From Rhodococcoides fascians NBRC 12155 = LMG 3623 (GTDB taxonomy: Bacteria > Actinomycetota > Actinomycetes > Mycobacteriales > Mycobacteriaceae): a DNA stretch of 64,000 nt. The translations under genes and the position numbers were made by a program. The notes under the pieces are model-generated. The model saw nothing but the letters and a program-made list of their open reading frames with translations. It did not search any database and was not told the origin of the DNA. Below are positions 51,956 to 61,221 of the stretch, in pieces. The stretch spans positions 496,001 to 560,000 of the forward strand of contig NZ_BCWW01000003.1 in the NCBI RefSeq assembly GCF_001894785.1. The letters are read 5' to 3'. The stretch's first letter is position 1; every line of letters starts with the position of its first letter.

Positions 51956-53602
51956 ATGACCGCCGTACAGCCAGCGCCGACAGATACCGCGCTGAAAGAG
52001 ACGCTCGAGGACTACACGCTGCGCTTCGCGCCGCGTAGCTACCGTAAATGGGGGACCGGTGTTGTCGCGACGTCCGCGCTCGGCGGCATCGCGTATCTCG
52101 CGGATTTCGCCATCGGTGCCAATATCGGAATCTCGTACGGAACCGGCAATGCACTGTGGGGCATTCTGGTGTTCGCTGTCGTCATCTTCCTGACCGGCCT
52201 TCCGCTTGCCTACTATGCGGCCCGTTACAACATCGACCTCGACTTGATTACGCGTGGAAGCGGTTTCGGCTACTACGGGTCGGTCGTCACCAACGTCATC
52301 TTCGCGACGTTCACGTTCATCTTCTTCGCGCTCGAAGGTTCGATCATGGCGCAGGGACTCGAACTCGGGCTGAGCATCCCGTTGCCGATCGGGTACGCGG
52401 TCTCGACGATCATGGTGATCCCACTGGTCATCTACGGCATGAAAGCCCTTGCCAAACTTCAGGTCTGGACCACCCCGCTGTGGCTCGTCCTGATGGTGTT
52501 GCCGTTCGTGTACCTGGTGATCAGCAATCCCGACTCGGTGGGCGAGTTCTTCGCCTACGGCGGTCAGGACGGGGCCGACGGCAAGGGCGTCAACGTCGGA
52601 TCGGTGATGCTCGCCGCAGGCGTGTGTCTCTCGCTCATCGCGCAGATCGCCGAGCAGATCGACTACCTGCGATTCATGCCGCCCAAGACTCCCGAGAATT
52701 CCCGACGCTGGTGGACTGCAGTGCTTCTCGCCGGCCCCGGCTGGGTCATCTTCGGTGCCCTCAAGCAGGTCGTCGGCCTCTTCCTCGCCGTGTACCTGAT
52801 CGCCAACGTCGTCGACGGATCCAGCATTGCCAACGAGCCGGTACACCAGTTCCTGGAGATCTACGAGAACTTCATGCCGGGCTGGCTCGCGATGACCCTC
52901 GCGGTGATCCTGGTCGTCATCAGCCAGATCAAGATCAACGTGACCAACGCATATTCCGGATCGCTGGCGTGGACGAACTCCTACACTCGCCTCACCAAGA
53001 CGTACCCGGGCCGCATGGTGTTCGTGCTGTTCAACCTTGCCATCGCGCTGATCCTGATGGAAGCCAACATGTTCGACTTCCTCAACAGCATCCTCGGCTT
53101 CTACGCCAACTGCGGTATCGCGTGGATCGCGGTGGTGGCGTCGGACATCGTGTTCAACAAGTACATCCTGAAGCTCTCGCCCAAGGTGCCCGAGTTCCGA
53201 CGCGGCATGCTGTACAACATCAACCCGGTGGGCTTCGGATCGATGGCGGTGTCGGCGATCCTGTCGATTCTGGTGTTCTTCGGGGCATTCGGGTCTGCGA
53301 TCAAACCGTATTCGCCCATCGTGGCTCTCGTTCTCGCACTGGTGCTTCCGCCGATCCTGGCGGTTGCGACCAAGGGCAAGTACTACCTTCGACGCACCGA
53401 TGACGGCATCGATCTGCCGATGTTCGACGAGCACGGCAACCCGTCCGACGAGCTCGTGATGTGCCACATCAGCGGCATGGAATTCGAGCGACCCGACATG
53501 ATCGCGTCCAACGTGCCGGGGCCCAACGGGGAGAAGCAGTACATCAGTTCACTGTCACTGAGCACCGACAAGACGGGGGAGCACATTCTCCCGCCGCAGT
53601 GA
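51956..53602 (+). CDS. NCS1-family purine/cytosine permease
   Basis: 548-aa, ~12-helix nucleobase:cation symporter. DYTLRFAPRSYRKWGTGVVA then ALGGIAYLADFAIGANIG at the start and QIKINVTNAYSGSLAWTNSY in the middle are characteristic of the NCS1 family. The long polar C-terminal tail (~100 aa, DGIDLPMFDEHGNPSDELVM) is unusual for short CodB-type members and may be regulatory. Cytosine, purine or allantoin could be substrates. Preceded by a leaderless-type promoter and followed by a very strong palindrome. Confidence 0.85.
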   Translation: MTAVQPAPTDTALKETLEDYTLRFAPRSYRKWGTGVVATSALGGIAYLADFAIGANIGISYGTGNALWGILVFAVVIFLTGLPLAYYAARYNIDLDLITRGSGFGYYGSVVTNVIFATFTFIFFALEGSIMAQGLELGLSIPLPIGYAVSTIMVIPLVIYGMKALAKLQVWTTPLWLVLMVLPFVYLVISNPDSVGEFFAYGGQDGADGKGVNVGSVMLAAGVCLSLIAQIAEQIDYLRFMPPKTPENSRRWWTAVLLAGPGWVIFGALKQVVGLFLAVYLIANVVDGSSIANEPVHQFLEIYENFMPGWLAMTLAVILVVISQIKINVTNAYSGSLAWTNSYTRLTKTYPGRMVFVLFNLAIALILMEANMFDFLNSILGFYANCGIAWIAVVASDIVFNKYILKLSPKVPEFRRGMLYNINPVGFGSMAVSAILSILVFFGAFGSAIKPYSPIVALVLALVLPPILAVATKGKYYLRRTDDGIDLPMFDEHGNPSDELVMCHISGMEFERPDMIASNVPGPNGEKQYISSLSLSTDKTGEHILPPQ

Positions 53603-53674
53603 GTGCGGCTGCGCCGCAGTGGTGTGGTTACGTGCCGCCTGGGGCACCTAACCACACCACTGCCGCAGGCACTC
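53601..53674. terminator. Extended palindromic terminator between NCS1 permease and htpG
   Basis: Core stem GCAGTGGTGTGGTTA (53616-53630) with TAACCACACCACTGC (53648-53662), plus flanking pairs CTGCG/CGCAG and GAGTGC/GCACTC separated by 2-nt bulges. Total 74 bp, almost fully self-complementary; GTGCC/GGCAC pair inside the loop. It separates convergent genes. Confidence 0.85.
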
Positions 53675-55598
53675 AGATGGTGCGCGTCAACCGATCGGCG
53701 AGCAACTTGGAGAACTTGGCCGGATCCTTCAGCTCGGTTCCCTCGGCGAGAAGTGCCGTCGCATAGAGCAATTCGGCGGTCTCGGCGAGGTGCGGATCGT
53801 CGCTGCGATCCTCGCGGGCCTTGTTCAGTCCCGTCACCAGGTCGTGGTTCGGGTTGAGTTCGAGGATGCGCTTGGAGGTCGGCACGAACTGGCCCGACGC
53901 CTTGTACATCTTCTCGAGCTGCGGGGAGAAGCTGAACTCGTCGCCGACGACGCAGGCCGGTGACGTCGTCAGGCGCGTCGACAGACGTACCTCCTTGACG
54001 TCCTCGCCGAGCGTTTCGGTCAGCCAGGTGAGCAGGTCGGCGAATTCCTTGTCCTGCTCCTCGCGCTTGGCCTCAGACTCCTTCTTTTCTTCCTCGGTGT
54101 CGAGGTCCACCTCGCCCTTGGCGATGGACTGGAACGACTTTCCGTCGAAGTCGGTGACGTTGCCGACCCACACCTCGTCGACCGAGTCGGTGAGCAGCAG
54201 CACCTCGAGACCGCGCGCCTTGAACGCCTCCATGTGCGGCGAGCTCTCGATCTGCTGACGCGATTCGCCCGTCATGTAGTAGATCTGCTGCTGGCCGTCC
54301 TTCATCCGGTCCACGTACTCGGCAAGGGTCGTCAGACCCTCTTCGGAGTGGGTGGACGCGAACGACGAGATGCCCAACAGGGTTTCGCGGTTGTCGGAGT
54401 CGGAGATCAGGCCTTCCTTGAGGACCGTCCCGAACTGCGACCACAGCGTCTTGTACTTGTCGGGCTGCTCGCTCTGCAGCTCCTTGACGGTCGAGAGCAC
54501 CTTCTTGGTCAGGCGACGACGGATCGCGCGGATCTGCCGGTCCTGCTGCAGGATCTCGCGAGAAACGTTGAGCGAGAGGTCCGCTGCGTCGACGACACCC
54601 TTGACGAAGCGCAGGTACTCGGGCAGCAGTTCCTGCGAGTCGTCCATGATGAACACGCGCTTGACGTACAGGTGTACGCCGGCCTTGCTCTCGCGCATGA
54701 ACAGGTCGAACGGTGCCTGCGACGGAATGAACAGCAGCGCTTGGTATTCGAACGTGCCCTCGGCCTTGAACGGGATGACCTCGAGCGGCTCGTCCCAGGC
54801 GTGGCTGACGTGCTTGTAGAACTCCTTGTATTCCTCCTCGGACACTTCGTCCTTGGAGCGAGTCCACAGCGCCTTCTGCGAGTTGATCGTCTCGGTCTCG
54901 ATCGTGACGGTGTCCTCGCCGCCCTCCTCTTCGCTCTTGACGCGCTTCTCGACGTCGATGCGAATGGGCCAGGCGATGAAGTCGGAGTACTTCTTGACCA
55001 ATTCCTTGATCTTGCGCTCGGACGCGTAGTCGTGGAGGTGGTCTTCCTCGTCGGCGGGCTTGAGAGCGAGCGTGACCGAGGAACCCTGCGGGGCGTCGTC
55101 GACGTCGGTGATCTCGTAGGTGCCCTCGCCGGTGGATTCCCACTTGGTGGCGGTGCTCTCGCCGGCCTTGCGGGTGAGCAGCGTGACCTTCTCGGCCACC
55201 ATGAACGTGGAGTAGAAGCCGATGCCGAACTGGCCGATCAGTTCCTCGGAGGCGGCGGCGTCCTTGGCTTCCTTGAGCTTCTTGCGAACTTCTGCGGTGC
55301 CGGACTTGGCGAGTGTGCCGATGAGGTCGATGACCTCCGAGCGCGACATGCCGATGCCGTTGTCCCGGATGGTGAGGGTACGAGCGGAGGAGTCGATGTC
55401 GATCTCGATGTGCAGATCCGAGACGTCGACGTCCAGATCCTTGTTGCGGTACGACTCCAGGCGCAGCTTGTCCAGCGCGTCCGAGGAGTTCGAGATCAGT
55501 TCACGGAGAAAGCTGTCCTTGTTGGAGTAGATGGAGTGCACCATCAGATCCAGGAGCTGACGCGTCTCCGCCTGGAATTCGAGCTGTTCGGTACTCAA
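53673..55598 (-). CDS. htpG: Chaperone HtpG (bacterial Hsp90)
   Basis: 641-aa Hsp90. N-terminal ATPase: FLRELISNSSDALDKLR, IRDNGIGMSRSEVIDLIGTL, GQFGIGFYSTFMVAEKV. Middle domain with VKRVFIMDDSQELLPEYLRF and LNVSREILQQDRQIRAIRRR (catalytic Arg region). C-terminal dimerisation domain (~500-641). It refolds or matures client proteins in an ATP-dependent cycle. The start is TTG at 55598, right after AAGGGGAG, giving the standard N-terminus STEQLEFQAETRQLL; an upstream TTG at 55619 would include the ribosome-binding site. Confidence 0.95.
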   Translation of the reverse strand: MSTEQLEFQAETRQLLDLMVHSIYSNKDSFLRELISNSSDALDKLRLESYRNKDLDVDVSDLHIEIDIDSSARTLTIRDNGIGMSRSEVIDLIGTLAKSGTAEVRKKLKEAKDAAASEELIGQFGIGFYSTFMVAEKVTLLTRKAGESTATKWESTGEGTYEITDVDDAPQGSSVTLALKPADEEDHLHDYASERKIKELVKKYSDFIAWPIRIDVEKRVKSEEEGGEDTVTIETETINSQKALWTRSKDEVSEEEYKEFYKHVSHAWDEPLEVIPFKAEGTFEYQALLFIPSQAPFDLFMRESKAGVHLYVKRVFIMDDSQELLPEYLRFVKGVVDAADLSLNVSREILQQDRQIRAIRRRLTKKVLSTVKELQSEQPDKYKTLWSQFGTVLKEGLISDSDNRETLLGISSFASTHSEEGLTTLAEYVDRMKDGQQQIYYMTGESRQQIESSPHMEAFKARGLEVLLLTDSVDEVWVGNVTDFDGKSFQSIAKGEVDLDTEEEKKESEAKREEQDKEFADLLTWLTETLGEDVKEVRLSTRLTTSPACVVGDEFSFSPQLEKMYKASGQFVPTSKRILELNPNHDLVTGLNKAREDRSDDPHLAETAELLYATALLAEGTELKDPAKFSKLLADRLTRTI

Positions 55599-55679
55599 TG
55601 TCTCCCCTTCTAGCAGCAAAACCGACGCGAATATTCTACGGCAAGGCTACGGGTGAGCTGCGAAGACGTCGGCGCCGCC

Positions 55680-55685
55680 TACTGT
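55680..55685 (+). promoter_or_regulatory. -10 box (TACTGT) for MBL-fold gene
   Basis: TACTGT, 7 nt, then GTG at 55693. It overlaps the alternative GTG at 55684, which is therefore unlikely. Confidence 0.5.
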
Positions 55686-55692
55686 GGTGCCC

Positions 55693-56808
55693 GTGACGAA
55701 GACGAAGTTGGCAGCAGGAGCAACCGCAGCGTTGGGCGGGGCATGGTTGGCGCGTGCGCTGTGGGGTCTTCCGTCGGCCATCGGTGCCAGACGCGTGCAC
55801 ATCACTCCCTACGCGGCCGGGTCGCCGCGATACCGCGATCGCCGGTTCCACAACTCCGACCCCAGTTCGAGTTACGTCCCGGGTCGCGGCGAGAAGGGGC
55901 AGAAGAACATGCTCGTCTCGCTGTTCACCGAGCGAGGTAAGGGCAGGCCGCAGCGGCCGATCCCACTGGCACCGCCGATCGCGCCGGTGGACGCGGGCGA
56001 GCTGGCGGTCACCTGGTACGGACATTCGAGTGTGCTCGTCGAGGTCGACGGATATCGCATTCTCGCCGATCCGGTGTGGAGCAATCGCGTGTCCCCGTCC
56101 TCGGTGGTGGGCCCGGCACGGCTGCATCCGACGCCGGTCGACCTGACGGACCTACCTCGGGTCGACGCCATCGTGATCTCCCACGATCATTACGACCATC
56201 TCGACAAGGCGACGGTACAGAAGCTGGCGAGCACGCAGTCGGCTCCCTTCGTCGTGCCTCTGGGCATCGGCGCGCACCTGCGCAAGTGGCGGGTGCCCGA
56301 GGAACGCATCATCGAACTCGATTGGGACGAGCAGACGGCGATCGGTGGCCTCACCGTCACGTGTACCGAGGCTCGTCACTTCTCCGGCCGCGGCCTGACT
56401 CGCGATTCGACGCAGTGGGCGTCCTGGGCGTTCGCCGGTCCGGTGCGGCGTGTCTTCTTCGGCGGCGACACCGGTTACACACCGAAGTTCGCCGAGATCG
56501 GCAGCAACTACGGACCGTTCGACCTGACGCTTCTTCCGGTCGGGGCCTACGACGTGCGCTGGCCGGACATTCACATGAATCCCGAGGAGGCTGTCACGGC
56601 GCACGTCGATCTGACGACGTCGGGCATCTTCGTGCCCATTCACTGGGCGACGTTCAACCTGGCTTTTCACCCGTGGTCCGAGCCGATCGTGCGACTGCAC
56701 GCCGCCGCTCAGGACGTGGGTGTGCAGGTTGCGGTACCGATGCCGGGTCAACGCGTCGACGGTACGAGGGCCGTGCCCGACGATCGCTGGTGGACCCGTC
56801 TGGGCTGA
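55693..56808 (+). CDS. Metallo-beta-lactamase-fold hydrolase (NAPE-PLD/UlaG-like)
   Basis: 371-aa protein, orthologue of M. tuberculosis Rv0906. An N-terminal hydrophobic helix (AAGATAALGGAWLARALWG) may anchor it in the membrane or serve as a signal. Zinc ligands: ISHDHYDHLDK (H-x-H-x-D-H), ARHFSGRG, GGDTGYTPKF (Asp) and PIHWATFNLAF (His). LPVGAYDVRWPDIHMNPEEA is typical of NAPE-phospholipase D-like enzymes, so a phosphodiester lipid is a plausible substrate. Divergent from htpG. Confidence 0.87.
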   Translation: MTKTKLAAGATAALGGAWLARALWGLPSAIGARRVHITPYAAGSPRYRDRRFHNSDPSSSYVPGRGEKGQKNMLVSLFTERGKGRPQRPIPLAPPIAPVDAGELAVTWYGHSSVLVEVDGYRILADPVWSNRVSPSSVVGPARLHPTPVDLTDLPRVDAIVISHDHYDHLDKATVQKLASTQSAPFVVPLGIGAHLRKWRVPEERIIELDWDEQTAIGGLTVTCTEARHFSGRGLTRDSTQWASWAFAGPVRRVFFGGDTGYTPKFAEIGSNYGPFDLTLLPVGAYDVRWPDIHMNPEEAVTAHVDLTTSGIFVPIHWATFNLAFHPWSEPIVRLHAAAQDVGVQVAVPMPGQRVDGTRAVPDDRWWTRLG

Positions 56809-56823
56809 GGCCGCACTAGACAA

Positions 56824-56847
56824 GGAGTGGAGCCTGCAGGAACGACC
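56824..56847 (+). repeat. Dispersed repeat, family C copy 3 (core only)
   Basis: GGAGTGGAGCCTGC-A-GGAACGACC, the core of the 36001 and 45079 copies with one inserted A. It ends 5 bp before the ctpE -10 box. Confidence 0.65.
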
Positions 56848-56851
56848 CAAC

Positions 56852-56857
56852 TAGGCT
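56852..56857 (+). promoter_or_regulatory. -10 box (TAGGCT) for ctpE
   Basis: TAGGCT, 6 nt, then ATG at 56864. Confidence 0.55.
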
Positions 56858-56863
56858 GCACCC

Positions 56864-59260
56864 ATGTCTATCGACGCCGATGCACAGCGGGATACCGGGC
56901 TGACCGAGGCGGAGGTCGCCGCACTGCGGGCCGAGGGGAAATCGAACGACGTTCCCGCTCGCGCTTCACGCTCGGTTCGCGACATCGTGCGGGGCAATGT
57001 GTTCACCCGAATCAACGCGATTCTCGGTGTGCTGCTGATCATCGTGCTCTCGACCGGTTCGGTGATCGACGGCATGTTCGGGCTGTTGATCGTCGCGAAC
57101 AGTGGCATCGGAATCATTCAGGAGATCCGCGCGAAGCGCACGCTGGATCGGCTGGCCATCGTCGGCCAGAACAAGCCGCAGGTGCGACGTGACGGTGTCT
57201 CGCAACAGATTCCGCCCGACGAGGTCGTCCTCGGTGACATCGTCGAACTCGGACCGGGTGATCAGATCGTCGTCGACGGCGAGGTCATCGAGACGGCAAG
57301 CCTGGAGATCGACGAGTCGTTGCTTACCGGCGAGGCCGATACGGTGCACAAACTCGAAGCAGCGCAGGTACTTTCGGGCAGCTTCGTCGTCTCGGGCAGC
57401 GGGGCCTACCGGGCAACGAAGGTCGGACGCGACGCCTATGCGGCCAAGCTCGCCGAAGAGGCCAGCAAGTTCACCCTGGTCAAGTCCGAGCTGCGCAGCG
57501 GTATCGACAAGATCCTGAAATTCATCACGTACCTGATGATTCCGGCCGGGGCGCTGATCATCTACAACCAGTTGTTCTCCAGCGGGCAGGCTTTGAAGCC
57601 GGCCCTGAACGGCATGGTCGCGGCCCTGGTCCCGATGGTCCCCGAGGGTCTGGTGCTGATGACGTCGATCGCGTTCGCGGTGGGTGTCATCAGGCTCGGG
57701 CAACGGCAGTGCCTGGTGCAGGAATTGCCTGCCATCGAGGGGCTCGCGCGCGTCGACGTGGTGTGCGCCGACAAGACCGGCACTCTCACCGAGAACGGCA
57801 TGCGGCTCTCGGAATTGGTGTTGATCGACGAGCACGACTCCGACTCGGTGCCAAAAGTATTGGCGTCTCTGGCGCACGACGACCCGCGGCCCAATGCCAG
57901 TGTGCAGGCCGTAGCCGAGGCGTACCCCGACGCGCCGGGGTGGACGCAGAGCGCGGTGGCCCCGTTCTCCTCGGCCAAGAAGTGGAGCGGTCTGTCGTAC
58001 GGCGAGCACGGTAACTGGCTGCTCGGTGCCCCGGACGTGTTGCTCGACCCGACCTCGGAGACCGCGCGACAGGCCGAAGATGCCGGCTCCAAGGGTCTGC
58101 GGGTACTGCTGCTTGCCAGCAGCGACCTCGCCGTCGACGACACCGCGGCGCCGGGAGTCGTCACCCCGCGGGCTCTGGTGATTCTCGAGCAGAAGGTGCG
58201 CGAGGACGCCCGAGACACGTTGGAGTACTTCGCAAGTCAGCACGTTCAGGTCAAGGTCATTTCCGGGGACAACGCCGTGTCGGTCGGCGCGGTCGCCGGC
58301 TCGCTCGGACTTCCCGGTGGCGACGCCCCGATCGACGCACGTGACCTGCCCGAGGATTCCGAGCAACTGGCCGACTCCGTGCAGAACTCGACGACGTTCG
58401 GCCGCGTTCGGCCGGACCAGAAGCGTGCGATGGTGGGCGCGTTGCAGTCTCGAGGTCATACCGTTGCGATGACCGGTGACGGCGTCAACGACGTGCTCGC
58501 ACTGAAAGACGCCGATATCGGTGTCTCGATGGGCTCGGGTAGTGCGGCCACGCGTGCCGTCGCACAGATCGTGCTGTTGGACAACAAGTTCGCGACGTTG
58601 CCCTATGTGGTGGGGGAGGGGCGACGCGTCATCGGCAACATCGAGCGCGTGTCCAACCTGTTCCTGACCAAGACCGTGTACTCGGTGTTGCTGGCGTTTC
58701 TCATCGGGCTCTCGGGAGTGCTGTCGCAGGTCTTCCATTTCGAGCCGATTCCGTATCCCTTCCTGCCGAGGCACGTGACCATCGCCGCGTGGTTCACCAT
58801 CGGCATTCCGGCGTTCGTGCTCTCGCTGGCCCCGAACAACGAACGGGCACGCAGCGGGTTCGTCTCGCGGGTGATGCGGTTGGCCGTTCCGTCCGGGTTG
58901 ATCGTCGGCTCGTGCACGTTCGTGTCGTATCTGCTGGCCTACGCGGGTCCGAACGCCACCGAGACTCAGGTGACCCAGGCGAGCACCACCGCACTGATCA
59001 CGTTGATCATGATCGCGCTGTGGGTACTGGCCGTCGTCGCGCGGCCGTACACCTGGTGGAAGGTGGTGCTGCTCGCGGGATCCGTCGGCGGATACCTGCT
59101 GTTGTTCGCAATCCCGTTCTGCCGCACCTTCTTCAAGCTCGATCCCTCGAACGTCGGTGCCACCACGAGCGCGTTGATCATCGGCGCTGTCGGTATCGCA
59201 CTCGTCGAGGTCGCCCACCGATTCGGATCGGTACTGCGCAACCGGCAGGAGCGAACGTAA
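56864..59260 (+). CDS. ctpE: P-type cation ATPase CtpE
   Basis: 798-aa P-type ATPase, orthologue of M. tuberculosis CtpE (Rv0908), reported as a calcium-uptake ATPase. Actuator domain: [12 protein letters not shown]. Helix 4 motif [13 protein letters not shown]. Phosphorylation site [12 protein letters not shown]. Nucleotide domain [10 protein letters not shown]. Hinge [20 protein letters not shown]. About ten helices, four of them after the P domain. No N-terminal metal-binding CxxC domain, which argues against copper or zinc. It acts in the plasma membrane; the next gene encodes the linked small protein. Confidence 0.93.
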   Translation: MSIDADAQRDTGLTEAEVAALRAEGKSNDVPARASRSVRDIVRGNVFTRINAILGVLLIIVLSTGSVIDGMFGLLIVANSGIGIIQEIRAKRTLDRLAIVGQNKPQVRRDGVSQQIPPDEVVLGDIVELGPGDQIVVDGEVIETASLEIDESLLTGEADTVHKLEAAQVLSGSFVVSGSGAYRATKVGRDAYAAKLAEEASKFTLVKSELRSGIDKILKFITYLMIPAGALIIYNQLFSSGQALKPALNGMVAALVPMVPEGLVLMTSIAFAVGVIRLGQRQCLVQELPAIEGLARVDVVCADKTGTLTENGMRLSELVLIDEHDSDSVPKVLASLAHDDPRPNASVQAVAEAYPDAPGWTQSAVAPFSSAKKWSGLSYGEHGNWLLGAPDVLLDPTSETARQAEDAGSKGLRVLLLASSDLAVDDTAAPGVVTPRALVILEQKVREDARDTLEYFASQHVQVKVISGDNAVSVGAVAGSLGLPGGDAPIDARDLPEDSEQLADSVQNSTTFGRVRPDQKRAMVGALQSRGHTVAMTGDGVNDVLALKDADIGVSMGSGSAATRAVAQIVLLDNKFATLPYVVGEGRRVIGNIERVSNLFLTKTVYSVLLAFLIGLSGVLSQVFHFEPIPYPFLPRHVTIAAWFTIGIPAFVLSLAPNNERARSGFVSRVMRLAVPSGLIVGSCTFVSYLLAYAGPNATETQVTQASTTALITLIMIALWVLAVVARPYTWWKVVLLAGSVGGYLLLFAIPFCRTFFKLDPSNVGATTSALIIGAVGIALVEVAHRFGSVLRNRQERT

Positions 59261-59301
59261 ACTGCAGGTGTTCCGTTTCACCCGACTGGCAGGAGAGTTT
59301 C

Positions 59302-59490
59302 ATGGGCTTCGCAGACAATTTGAAGGGCATGGTCGACAAGGGCAAGAACCTTGCGGCAGAGAACTCGGACAAGATCGACGACGTCGTGGAGAAGGCCGGG
59401 GACTTCATCGACAACAAGACCGGTGGCAAGTACGCCGACAAGATCGACAAGGTGCAGGAAGCCGCCAAGAAGGCAATTCCGGACAAGTAG
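59302..59490 (+). CDS. MT0933/Rv0909-type antitoxin-like small protein
   Basis: 62-aa Lys/Asp-rich helical protein beginning MGFADNLKGMVDKGKNLAAE, with GDFIDNKTGGKYADKIDKVQ in the middle. It matches the MT0933_antitox family; M. tuberculosis Rv0909 lies at the same place after ctpE and is proposed as antitoxin to Rv0910. The Rv0910-type partner is missing here: the next gene is an antiporter. The ATG follows GGAGAG. A stress or membrane-associated role, as in CsbD-like small proteins, is an alternative. Confidence 0.8.
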   Translation: MGFADNLKGMVDKGKNLAAENSDKIDDVVEKAGDFIDNKTGGKYADKIDKVQEAAKKAIPDK

Positions 59491-59566
59491 GTCGATTCGG
59501 GCCGTCCACCCGGTGTTCGGGTCGTCGGTGGTGCCGTAGGGCGCTGCGGGCGGCAGAATCGGGCGG

Positions 59567-61192
59567 GTGGACGGACCGGTACTTCTTCTCGTAGTCATCT
59601 TCGCGATCGCGGTCGCGGGATTCGCCAAGCGTCTGGACCTGCAGGTCCCGCTCGTTCTGGTGACCGTCGGATCCATCGCATCGTTCGTGCCCGGCGTACC
59701 GCACATCAGTCTCTCGCCCCAGCTCATCCTCGGTGTCGTGCTGCCGCCGTTGCTGTACTCCGCGGCGCTGAACTACTCCTTCGTCAGTTTTCGCCGCAAC
59801 ATCGGCCAGATCCTGCGCCTCGGTCTGGTGATGGTGGTCGTGACGACCGTGGCCGTCGGGTACTTCGCCAACCTGCTCGTTCCCGAGCTGACTCTGGGTG
59901 CGGCCCTTGTGCTCGGTGCCGTCGTGGCCCCACCCGACGCGGTCTCTGCGATCGCCGTCGGCCGCAAGCTCGGCCTGCCCGCGAGAATGATGGCCATCCT
60001 CACCGGGGAGAGCCTGGTGAACGACGCGGCTGCGTTGACCCTGTTCACCTTGACCGTTGCGTCGGTCACGGGCAGTCGTATCGAACTCGGCTCACCGGTT
60101 CTGTTCTTTCTGTACGAGATCGTCGGCGGCGTGCTGGTCGGATTCGTCCTCTCGCGCATCGTTCGTTTCGTGCGAAACCGGATCGCCGACTCGGCGCTCG
60201 AGACGGTGCTCGGACTCGTCCTGCCGTTCGCGGCGTATCTGGCAGCGGAAGAGATCCACGCGTCCGGCGTGTTGGCCGTCGTCACCGCAGGTTTCGTACT
60301 GGGCCGTGTCACGGCCGACGTGTCGGTCTCGACCCGGGTGCAGGAGCGCCAGGTGTGGCCCACGGTGGACCTGCTGCTGGAAGCATTCGTGTTCGCGTAC
60401 ATGGGTTTACAGCTGAAGTTCGTCATCTCCGAGGTGCAGCGCGAGGGTCTTCCGGTGCATCACATTTTCGGGTACGCGCTGCTGGTGCTGCTCGTGGTCA
60501 TCGTCGTTCGTCCGGCCTGGATCTTCTTCAACTCGGGGAGAAACCTGCTCTTTCGCACGGTGTTTCGCCGCGAGGGGGTGTCCGACGGCCTGACGTGGCA
60601 GCAGAATCTGGTGCTGTCGTGGGCCGGGATGCGTGGGGTGGTGACTCTCGCCGCAGCCGCGGGTGTCCCGTTCACCACCGTGCTCGGCGACGAATTTCCC
60701 GGGCGGGCGGTGATTCAAGCCGTCGCGTTCGTCGTCGCAGTCGGAACGTTGCTGCTGCAGGGCCTGACGCTCCCGCTGCTGATTCGCCGATTGGACGTCG
60801 CCGATCCACTCGAGCAGCAACGCAACGACAATCAACGATTGCTCTCGCAGGCCATCGCCCGCACGGCTGCCGAGACGTACCTCGAGCGGGCCGCGAAGGA
60901 CGGCATCTCCGGCGTCGACAGTGACCGGGTAGCCGAGGTGATCGCCCGCGTGCGACGGTCGGTGCGGGCCCGGATGGACGCGGACGAGACCGAGGACCGC
61001 GAGAAGCGAATCGCGGCGGCCGGCGCGCTGTTCGACACCCTGCGGCACAATGTCCTGGTCGCGCAGCGGGCCGCACTGATCGCCGCCCGCGACTCGGGGG
61101 AGTTGGACGACGAAGCCCTACGCGCAGTGTTGAATGGTCTGGACGTGGAAGAGATCGCGGCCGAGGCACGCATCGAACGACGCACGACGTAG
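59567..61192 (+). CDS. CPA1-family Na+/H+ antiporter (NhaP-like)
   Basis: 541-aa antiporter. About 12 helices to residue ~415, with the ion-binding LTGESLVNDAAALTLF (Asn-Asp pair) and VLGAVVAPPDAVSAIAVG, both typical of CPA1. WAGMRGVVTLAAA follows in helix 10-11 region. The ~125-residue cytosolic tail is helical and charged (SVRARMDADETEDREKRIAA) and may be regulatory. It exports Na+ in exchange for protons. GTG start at 59567; no clear Shine-Dalgarno. Confidence 0.9.
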   Translation: MDGPVLLLVVIFAIAVAGFAKRLDLQVPLVLVTVGSIASFVPGVPHISLSPQLILGVVLPPLLYSAALNYSFVSFRRNIGQILRLGLVMVVVTTVAVGYFANLLVPELTLGAALVLGAVVAPPDAVSAIAVGRKLGLPARMMAILTGESLVNDAAALTLFTLTVASVTGSRIELGSPVLFFLYEIVGGVLVGFVLSRIVRFVRNRIADSALETVLGLVLPFAAYLAAEEIHASGVLAVVTAGFVLGRVTADVSVSTRVQERQVWPTVDLLLEAFVFAYMGLQLKFVISEVQREGLPVHHIFGYALLVLLVVIVVRPAWIFFNSGRNLLFRTVFRREGVSDGLTWQQNLVLSWAGMRGVVTLAAAAGVPFTTVLGDEFPGRAVIQAVAFVVAVGTLLLQGLTLPLLIRRLDVADPLEQQRNDNQRLLSQAIARTAAETYLERAAKDGISGVDSDRVAEVIARVRRSVRARMDADETEDREKRIAAAGALFDTLRHNVLVAQRAALIAARDSGELDDEALRAVLNGLDVEEIAAEARIERRTT

Positions 61193-61221
61193 ACGACGAA
61201 CACAGTGGGAGCGCTGAGACA

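Noticed and set aside
54234-55613. 459-aa open frame antisense to htpG
   Set aside because: Shadow of a conserved chaperone gene; no supporting motif.
56966-59281. 771-aa open frame antisense to ctpE
   Set aside because: Composition is dominated by Arg, Asp, Gly, Gln and His repeats typical of reverse-frame translation of GC-rich genes, with no motif; the plus-strand gene is unambiguous.
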